The notes under the pieces were generated by a model. It did no database searches. It worked only from the letters and a program-made list of their open reading frames with translations, and was not told the DNA's origin. From assembly GCA_003008705.1 (NCBI GenBank), contig PDUO01000045.1:289462-353461 (forward strand): a DNA stretch of 64,000 bases. Reading direction: 5' to 3'. Both the position numbers and the translations under genes were made by a program. This document shows, piece by piece, positions 56,665-64,000 of the stretch. Numbering within the stretch: the first letter of the stretch is position 1; every line of letters starts with the position of its first letter. The DNA comes from Pezicula radicicola. Its lineage: Eukaryota > Ascomycota > Leotiomycetes > Helotiales > Dermateaceae.

Positions 56665-57640
56665 GAACAAATGGAATTTCACCAAGTAATTGAATGCATG
56701 TCAGCCGATCCCTTGATAGGAGGAAGTTGCTCAGCCCTCTCAATCCACAACGGAAACGAAAGTGTAATTGCACAGCTCGGAGCAGCAGCATACTGGACCG
56801 AGTTAGCCATTACTCGCGGCCAAACTGGAGCCGTAGACTCAGTTGACTACCAACCCGGACCTTGCGCTGCGTTCCGTTTGATCGCACTCGAACCAATTCT
56901 CCTGAAATGGTATACACAGACCTCAATCGGGATCAAAACCGTTGCGAACGAAGACCGACACTTGACCACCAATCTTCTTCTTAATGGCTGGAAAGTCACT
57001 TTCAATACATCAGCTCTAGCATCAACCGACACACCAACTATTCTTCTCCGCTGGCTGTTACAACAAATACACTGGGCGCAACGCACATCGAAACATTCCA
57101 ATATCCTCAAGTATACTCCATCCACGGACCGATCTTCTTTATCACTGCAATAAGACGTTTCTACGGACCCCTCATAATCGGCATCTTCGCCATCCGCTAT
57201 GTATTAACAACCTACACTACCTACACCTACTCACAAGTCGACATCGTAGGTCGAATCATCTTATGTACTATACAAGATACAACTGCCTCATGAATGGCAA
57301 AAACATCAACGGAATAACCTACCTAATCTATTCACAAATGTTCTACCAACTCCCCTTACTAGGAACTATGTTCTGGTCTGTATTAACGGTTTTAGAAGGG
57401 GGATAGGGGACTAGGATGAGGAATCAAACAGAGCAGAGGAAAAGGAGGTAAGCAGAGTTTGAGAATCTCTGGAGTACGAGTGCGGTGGTGATATAGATAG
57501 GTTTTGTGGCTGCTAATATTGCGAGGTTTATAGCTTGGAGGTTGGCGAAGGAGTTTATGGTTCCGTTGATGTTGGGGAGTGCGGGGGCGTATTATACCCC
57601 GTTGAAGTGGGTGTTATGTGAGATTTCTGTATAGTGTTTA
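56665..57640 (+). pseudogene. Family-2 glycosyltransferase (hyaluronan-synthase-like), 5' truncated
   Basis: The 160-codon open part reads IGGSCSALSIHNGNESVIAQ, YQPGPCAAFRLIALEPILLK, TVANEDRHLTTNLLLNGWKV, TPTILLRWLLQQIHWAQRTS. NEDRHL is the acceptor-site motif of processive GT2 enzymes; the normally conserved QxxRW reads QQIHW, an Arg-to-His change consistent with G-to-A mutation. After a frame change near 57120 come IFFITAIRRFYGPLIIGIFA, NCLMNGKNINGITYLIYSQM, FYQLPLLGTMFWSVLTVLEG and LWSTSAVVI, a membrane C-terminus with TAG/TGA interruptions. The N-terminal half with the first catalytic Asp residues is missing. The ancestor would make a membrane-extruded polysaccharide. Confidence 0.65.
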
Positions 57641-58272
57641 GGAGTACATATATAGATTGGGAAGATGGGTAAGGGATAGAAGTGGTAATGATATTGTTGT
57701 TGGTCAAGAGGTATTAGTGTATGGGCCAATCACGGCTAACTAGACGAGAGGCCCTATAAGAAGATATAGTAATCCAAACAGTAGTAATTCGATCCAAGCG
57801 TTAGACAATTAAAAAAAAAGGTGTGTACCCTCTCAAAAAGCTGCTTTTCGAAATCAGAAAAAGAGAAAAAGACGCAAGAAGTGCAAAGCCTTACCAGCCA
57901 AGTGCTATACATTCTAAGAGAGCCAAGGCTAGCATCGATTTCAATCCATCCATGAAGGAAACTCCTCGGTCTGCTGCGGCAAGAGAAAAGCAGGAGACCC
58001 TCAACATAAAATTCCCTCGGCTACGTTTACCAACTAGCTCATTATTAGGTTTAAGCGACTGCTCATTGGAGGCCGGGTGGGATAGGACCTTGAAGGCTGG
58101 TAGGCGGCTATTTTTGAGAGGGTAAGGGGACAAGTCCCTGGCCTGCGTGGACGTGTGAGAGGGCGACGGTATTGAGTGAATGGCAGAAGGGTAGATATAC
58201 TTCCTCTCTCTTAGTCAACTTCATCTGCGATCTGAACGAGCATGCTACGAGATATATTCATAACAAAAGGTA
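57641..58272. other. No supported gene; one orphan frame
   Basis: A 100-codon plus-strand frame (57823-58125; KKLLFEIRKREKDARSAKPY) is basic and lacks any recognised motif. It may be a chance frame or a fragment of a spliced gene. Confidence 0.3.
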
Positions 58273-59670
58273 AAATGGGGTCGCAAAAGTCTTTGTGCAC
58301 GACCCATATATACTGACGCGACGCGTTTTTCGTGTTCCTACCCTCTCTATAAAACAATAAAATACCTAGCCTACGCAAATCCTTTGCTAATAGCCTTAAT
58401 CCCAATCGAAAGCCAAGAGGTCAATTGTCTAAAGATGAGAGACTTACTATTATATAAGCTATTTTAGACGGAGAGAAAATAGGTATTTTAGTGTATTGAT
58501 TTCGCTGCCATCGAAATATAATTCGAAATATATTCAAGCAATATCAAGAAATGAATAGCCTACGAAATAGACCTTAATCTAGCCGACCTCCTATATTAAA
58601 TCGACGAGAAAGAAGAGCTCTTTTTAGACTAGTTCGAAGGGAACCAACCCTCCCGTGGGCTAGTCTTATAGACTAGTGTCAAACTTATATAGGTAAAAAG
58701 GTATCAAAAGACACCCTTCGGTGTATTCTACGCTCTACAAAGCTTGGGTATTGGAAATCTTTGAAGAGGATCTTCTTAGATAGAAGAGCTATACTACAGA
58801 GAACTCAATATTATCGGGAATAGTAAGGGAGGGAAGTAGAATTGACTCAAGTATATACATCTAATATAGCCTATCTTCTGCTATATTAATCTACCTATAG
58901 GGCTTCTTTTCAGATGAGTATTCAGTAGCCTCAGATACCTCGAACCCTACTGGCTGGGTATAGCGATTCTCCAACGAACGATACAAGCAACGAATGGTTA
59001 ATATTACGAATCATGGGAAGCCAGACATTACTATAATGGTGTAGGGAGTAATATAGCTTGGTGGGAGGTTAGAACTAGTTATTATAACAAGGGATATAGA
59101 CTCTAAGGGCAAGGGATACACTACCTGGAGCTACCTACAGGCTCTTGAAGAGGCTCTTCTTCCTGTATATGAGCCAGGTCGATTTTATCAACAAGATAAT
59201 ACGAAAATATATACATCAGGGAAGGTATAGAAATAGTTCGAGGAGCATGGAATCTAGGTTATTTACTGGCCTGTGTATAGCCCAGATATAAACCTAATTG
59301 AATATATCTGGCGGGTAATAAAGTCTATTTTATATAGACAATATCCAGATATCCATTTATTAAAGGATAATCAAGCTGATGTAGAAGTTCTAAAGGGTTG
59401 GATTAGAGAGGCATGGGAGGTGGTTCCACAAGAGCTTATTGATAGGCTTATTCTTTCTGTACCAAATAGAGTACGAGCTCTACACAAGGCAAAGGGCTGG
59501 TATACTAAGTATTAAAGCTCTAAATCAGGGCTTTTAAATGAATGTATTATTAGATTTTTATCTATTTTATTGGGTTTTTAAATAGACTAGGAAGACTAAG
59601 TGGGATAAATGGGAAATGGTGGGGTATTACATAATATGGGGCATGCACAAAGACTTTTGCGACCCCATTT
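58273..59670 (+). mobile_element. Second Tc1/mariner element, heavily mutated
   Basis: Terminal inverted repeats of about 38 bp: left aaatggggtcgcaaaagtct... from 58273, right its inverted copy ending at 59670 (...cgaccccattt), differing at a few inner positions. TA flanks both ends (58271-58272 and 59671-59672). Length is 1398 bp. It is unrelated in its ends to the element at 1.57-3.04 kb. The interior is AT-rich with many stops, while the ends are nearly identical, as expected when RIP hits C/G-containing coding sequence of a multicopy element. Confidence 0.88.
58340..59517 (+). pseudogene. Tc1 DD34E transposase, many stops
   Basis: Readable segments: LRKSFANSLNPNRKPRGQLS, DERLTII, CHRNIIRNIFKQYQEMNSLR (second helix-turn-helix, about 58510-58565), HGKPDITIMV, LGGRLELVIITRDIDSKGKG, YTTWSYLQALEEALLPVYEP, GRFYQQDN (second catalytic Asp), VYSPDINLIEYIWRVIKSIL (catalytic Glu, 34 residues after the Asp by my count) and an open C-terminus EVVPQELIDRLILSVPNRVR. 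About a dozen TAG codons interrupt the frame, most where Trp or Gln is expected. Confidence 0.82.
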
Positions 59671-59679
59671 TATGTTCGA

Positions 59680-61155
59680 TCAGAATTCGCTACCTATTGT
59701 TTGTCAACTAACACCGTGCTTTGAATCAATAGGCCAAATTGGCATGAAACACGGCACGTACTCCGGCGGTGCACTCTTAGACATGAACTTTGCGATGCCA
59801 GTCATGAACGGCAGCATATGTCAATACATTGCAGTTGCTAAAGGGTGATTAGAATCACTTCCGACCGGGATAAAACTGTACTCGCTATTATCGTTGGTTG
59901 CTACGTTTAGAAAACAGAGGATGTATACGACAGTCGTGAAGGCGTGTTTACAGGCCCTAGAGATTATAATTGATTGATTCATACTCCGTTCCAGCTGTCC
60001 ACCATGGCACTGCTTGCCGAAGTACGCTTTGTCGTATCTGGTGGACGTACTTCACTTCATTACTGTAAAGTGACCAGCAACCTCCTCCACTGGACTGTCT
60101 GGCTCCTATCTATAACTATATATACAGGCGTCAAAAGAAGTGTTTTGCTTGGCCTTTGAAAATATATCAGGCTCCTTGGCTGCCGCTTCTGGTAGCCATC
60201 TCACGTCCTAATACCTTCAGTCTCCCCCTCCCCCCCCAGCGTTCCACTTCATCTGTTTGCGCTGTACCGCATCTCCGAAATTGCCCAAGGAGATGCGTCT
60301 GTTTCATAAATCGTGTAGCCTTCGTGACTGATTTTGATCTTCTACCATTGAACTACAGTCCTGTTGCTTTGATGTTATTTGACATGGAAAAAGTTTATTT
60401 TAGAGGATAAGACTTGAACCCTACTCTGCGAAGATGTGAAGAACTTTGGTTACATTAACAGGGCCGCTTGCATTGACTCCATTTCTGTGGCAAATTTAGC
60501 ACGTGGAAGTGGCGTGGATCGAGGTCGGAACTCGATTTTGGATGGAAAAGAGTTCTTATTATTATCGAAAGAGATGATTTTTCATGCCATACCTCTGAAA
60601 CGGAAACCATTAGTTTCTAATAGTAGTGTTCCCTGCGAAAAAGACGATTGTTCATTTAGATACCTTTGGCGACAAATAATTTGGACTTGGTCGGAAAAGT
60701 TCAGTAGCTGGTCAAGCAACAGCACCCACGACCTCAGGAAGTGCCAGACTAAACTTGTTATGGCCTTGCCGATGATAAAGCCCAAACATGGCAGTTATAA
60801 AAATTAATTTGGGTGGCATGGTAGTGATTTGCCGTAAAAAAAAAAGTCCAAATGTAAACAAACCTATAGAGACTATCCATTCTTTGAATTACAGCATTCC
60901 AGAAGTTTCCAAGAAAAGTTTATACTAAGTACGCCAAAGTAGCCAGTGTATAATCTATGGCGATGAGGCTGGGCAAAGATAGCGAGAAGCTGCTTTGATT
61001 GGGTGCCTCTTCTTCTCGAACGAGAGACGCTTGCAGCGGAGCTGAGCTTTCAACCCCGCACTGCAGCAACTCCCGTCCCAAGGTCTCGACACTCATATGC
61101 TTTCGAGTTTCCCGTCACTTCCTGACTGTGATTAGCTTGGAAGTATTTAGTGCCT
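59680..61155. other. No supported gene
   Basis: Frames at 59609-59848, 59974-60410 and 60436-60807 (up to 123 codons) carry no motif I recognise. The segment LLDMNFAMPVMNGSICQYIA (about 59778-59830) looks protein-like and may belong to a decayed gene. The last 150 bases would be the promoter of the hydrolase-NLR gene. Confidence 0.3.
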
Positions 61156-64000
61156 ATGGTTTCAGCACTCTTTGAAGGCATCTACACGCCCGCCATGAAC
61201 CTGGCGAAAGGTATCCGGAGCCTCTTCTCCTCAAATGAGCCTGAACTCGACTTTCCGGCGGGCATCATATACTTATATGACCCAAAGTCCTCGAACCAGA
61301 TCCATCAAGTCGACGTCATCTTCGTCCATGGCCTCACGGGCAATCGGATGAACACATGGACTCACGAAAAGGATGAGGCGCCGTGGCCAGGGACCGTAAT
61401 ACCAGAACACTTGCCAGGCGCGAGAATCTTGACATACGGCTACGATGCATACCCGGCGATGCTGAAGGGCTCCACAAGCAAGACTAATCTGCGTGGCCAT
61501 GAAGAACATTTCGTTAATGCTGTCACTGCATACCGACAGCTCGACGGCACTTTGCGCAAATCAATCATCCTAGTTGCTCACAGTCTAGGCGGCCTTCTCT
61601 GGAAGGATGCGATGCTGGTTTCATACCTCTCACAGCCACCAAATAGAAGCTTAGCAGAGTTAACAAGAGGCATTATATTTATTGGTACGCCTCACAAGGG
61701 ATCGTGGTACGCATTATGGGGGAAATTGGGAGTGAAAACCTTGGGAGTTGTCAAGAACAATAACGTATCCCTTATCAATGTCCTCTAAACCGACAAAGAC
61801 GTTCTAACAGACTTGCATTCAAACTTCCTTCTAGCAAGGACCAAAATTGAAGATGAAGAGGGACACAAGATTCATCTAGTTGCCTTCTACGAGACACTGC
61901 GAATGAATGGCTTGATGATTGTTAAGCCGAGTTCTGCGAGGCTTGATGAAGGCAACGATATTGCCTTACGGAAGAACCACACTGACATGACCAAGTTCCG
62001 CAGCGACGTAAAACTCCATGACGATTCTGCGTTTGATTGTCTCCTCTTATACATTCTGCATTCCATCCAACAATTACTTCGACCAAAGCGAGATAATCCC
62101 CTCAGGAAGCAATGTCTTGACTCATTATCGTTTCCGTAGATCGATGATCGCAAATATAAGATTGCGCGACCTGACTCAAAGACGTGTGAATGGATTTTCA
62201 AAAACCCAGACTACGAAGTTTGGAGCAAGGCAATTGCGGACTCGAAGTTTAGACCATGCATTCTTCAGATCTAGGGGCCTCCAGGATGTGGAAAGTCAAC
62301 ACTTATGAAAGCGCTCCTTAAAAAGAACTCGTCTAAGGATGGGTCTAGTTATATTCTCGAACCTATGTTCTTAGAATTCTTTTTCTACTCCGGAGGGAAT
62401 CAACTACAAAGTTCCTTTGCTGGAGTCTGCCGATCTCTATTGAGCCAGCTTCTCCTATTATCGCGTACAGCTATGGACCACATTATAGAGGTATTCAAGA
62501 GGAAGAGCAACTTCAGTGAGGAAAGCGGTCCTGTATGGGACACTTCTGAGCTATGGGACCTGCTTTACTCAACTATCACCAGCATAGAACTTGAAGGGCA
62601 GACAATTATGGTTTTTGTGGACGCTTTAGATGAATGCCGAGACGAATCGAGTGAGAATCTTTCTTTCAAGCTTTAGGACCTAATCGACGCCTCCGCAGAA
62701 GCTGGTGTGCGACTATTTATATGTGTGTCGTGCCGACAGTATCCAGAGTTCCATTTAAAATCGGGCCTCGAGATACTTGTCGCAACTCACAACAATATTG
62801 ACATTGAAAACTTCGTTCGAAAACGCCTCGACTTTTTGAAGTCCGAAGACGTCGCTCAACTATAAAGAGAGGTCGTGAAAAAGGCATCCGGCAACTTCCT
62901 ATGGACAAGTCTCGTAGTTTCTCGATTGCGGACCGCTTATCACGAGGGCTGGTCTTCACTTGAGGAGTTGACGTCCGTCTTGAAAGTCCTGCCCGCTGAG
63001 CTAAAAAGTCTCTATTTTAATATCGTGGAAGGCATGAGCCCTAAACAGCGAAAGATGAGTTCCATTATAGCTTAATAGTGGTATGCCAGCCAAACGCCTC
63101 TTACTGCGGAGGAATTTCACTTTGCTATCGCATTAAGTCTCCTCGACGTTACTATCGACTGTGGTCGATGATTCTCCGATGGACAAATACACGCACCAAT
63201 CGTTTGGAAGGTTTGTGCTGCAAAATACTTGCGGGATGCTCCAACTTGTCTTGTGTTAGGACGAGCACATTGTCGAGCTTATCCATGGGTCTGTGAGGGA
63301 CTTCTTCCTGAGTGAAGAAGGCTTAAGACTCTATGGCTTTCCTCCTTTGGAAGCCTTCAAGAATAGTAGCCTTGATCTTATAGCATCTACAATCAGGCGC
63401 TATTCAGAATGCGTGGAAGTCGAGGGAGTCTTTGGAACCGGCAGTCAATCTGTTGCTAGTCTTATCGCATATAGCTATAGCAGTAGTGAAATGCGACATA
63501 GCACTATTTGGCCATCTCAAGTACATCTCTCCCAATATCTCGTCCGTTACTACTTCTACCATATTCAGAATAGCCCGTGGTTTATTTCGGAGAGCAAAGA
63601 CCCCCCAGACTTAGCATTTATCGCCCGAATGAAAGGTATCTTATACGGATGGGCCTATACGACGTGTTTAATAACAGATATGTTTGAGCAACAAGGAATA
63701 TACAATCATAGTTTCTAGAGGACTTGCCAGCAAGGACTCGCTTTTATCGCTAAGAACGCTTCAGAGTTTGGCTTAAGCTCTACGGAAGTGGATGACGTGA
63801 TTGTATACATCAACAATAGAAGCATTTTCTTACGAGACCTTGCTCTGGATCGTTTAGAAGGATGTGGTATTATTCCGAACCCACAGCATACCTATTTCTA
63901 TTTTTTCTGGACCGTCTCAGCCTACGTCCAAGCAAACACGATCCTAGAACAAATCCAGAATGAAATGAAAATACTAGGCGACTCGGGTTGTGCCACTATT
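61156..64000 (+). pseudogene. Alpha/beta-hydrolase-NACHT NLR, runs off the window
   Basis: ATG at 61156. An N-terminal alpha/beta hydrolase of the PGAP1/DUF676 (SesB-like) type: VDVIFVHGLTGNRMNTWTHE, LTYGYDAYPAML, ILVAHSLGGLLWKDAML (nucleophile Ser in HSLGG), IIFIGTPHKGSWYALWG. Then a linker, and NACHT: EWIFKNPDYEVW, Walker A GPPGCGKSTLMK (about 62275-62310), Walker B TIMVFVDALDECRDE (about 62608-62650), RLFICVSCRQYPEF, KKASGNFLWTSLVVSRL. One frame holds from 61156 to about 63070, broken only by TAA/TAG (for example after SLINVL, LDSLSFP, CILQI, ENLSFKL and SSIIA) where Gln or Trp is likely. A frameshift near 63150-63245 leads to DFFLSEEGLRLYGFPPLEAF. The C-terminal repeat domain lies beyond the window. 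Confidence 0.85.

Overview
The window reads as nuclear DNA of a filamentous ascomycete (Pezizomycotina; I cannot narrow it further). The evidence is short GT-AG introns of about 50-150 nt, Zn2Cys6 regulators, NACHT-WD40 proteins, Tc1/mariner elements with TA target duplications, and widespread decay that looks like repeat-induced point mutation (RIP: C-to-T at CpA, seen as CAG/TGG to TAG, CAA to TAA, plus G-to-A missense changes). Only two long genes read through cleanly: an O-methyltransferase (about 11.8-13.4 kb) and a trypsin-fold protease (40.3-42.2 kb). Most other loci are recognisable but carry in-frame stops or small frameshifts.

Region by region: 0-5.7 kb holds a homeodomain-like remnant, a fold-back palindrome, a CACCCAAG-type minisatellite interrupted by a complete Tc1/mariner element, and a Myb/SANT remnant. 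5.7-39.7 kb is a relic aromatic-polyketide cluster: NmrA remnant, AflS/AflJ-like co-regulator, P450, hemerythrin-like protein, O-methyltransferase, AflR-like regulator, a second Zn2Cys6 regulator, SDR, a methyltransferase read in frame into a questin-oxidase-like (DUF4243) region, EthD-domain protein, a non-reducing PKS (SAT-KS-MAT-PT-ACP, no thioesterase, terminal LEEYYG), an HHxxxD acyltransferase-like gene, another SDR, an MFS drug-efflux transporter and a second AflR-like regulator. This gene set resembles emodin/monodictyphenone-type anthraquinone clusters; the usual separate metallo-beta-lactamase thioesterase is not visible here.

40.2-52.4 kb is a protease/NLR island: the intact trypsin-like protease with a coiled coil inserted between catalytic His and Asp, a converging subtilase with ankyrin-like repeats (broken), an unrecognised beta-rich protein gene (three stops, otherwise one open frame), and a NACHT_N-NACHT-WD40 NLR pseudogene. 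52.4-58.2 kb holds remnants of a Zn2Cys6 factor, an SDR, a flavin monooxygenase and a family-2 glycosyltransferase. 58.27-59.67 kb is a second Tc1/mariner element, heavily mutated. From 61.16 kb to the window end is an alpha/beta-hydrolase-NACHT NLR with stops, running off the edge.

As a whole the locus appears to be a secondary-metabolite cluster and an adjacent allorecognition/immunity-type gene island caught in the middle of decay. Most product assignments are from my own reading of motifs and remembered family consensus; no database search was run.
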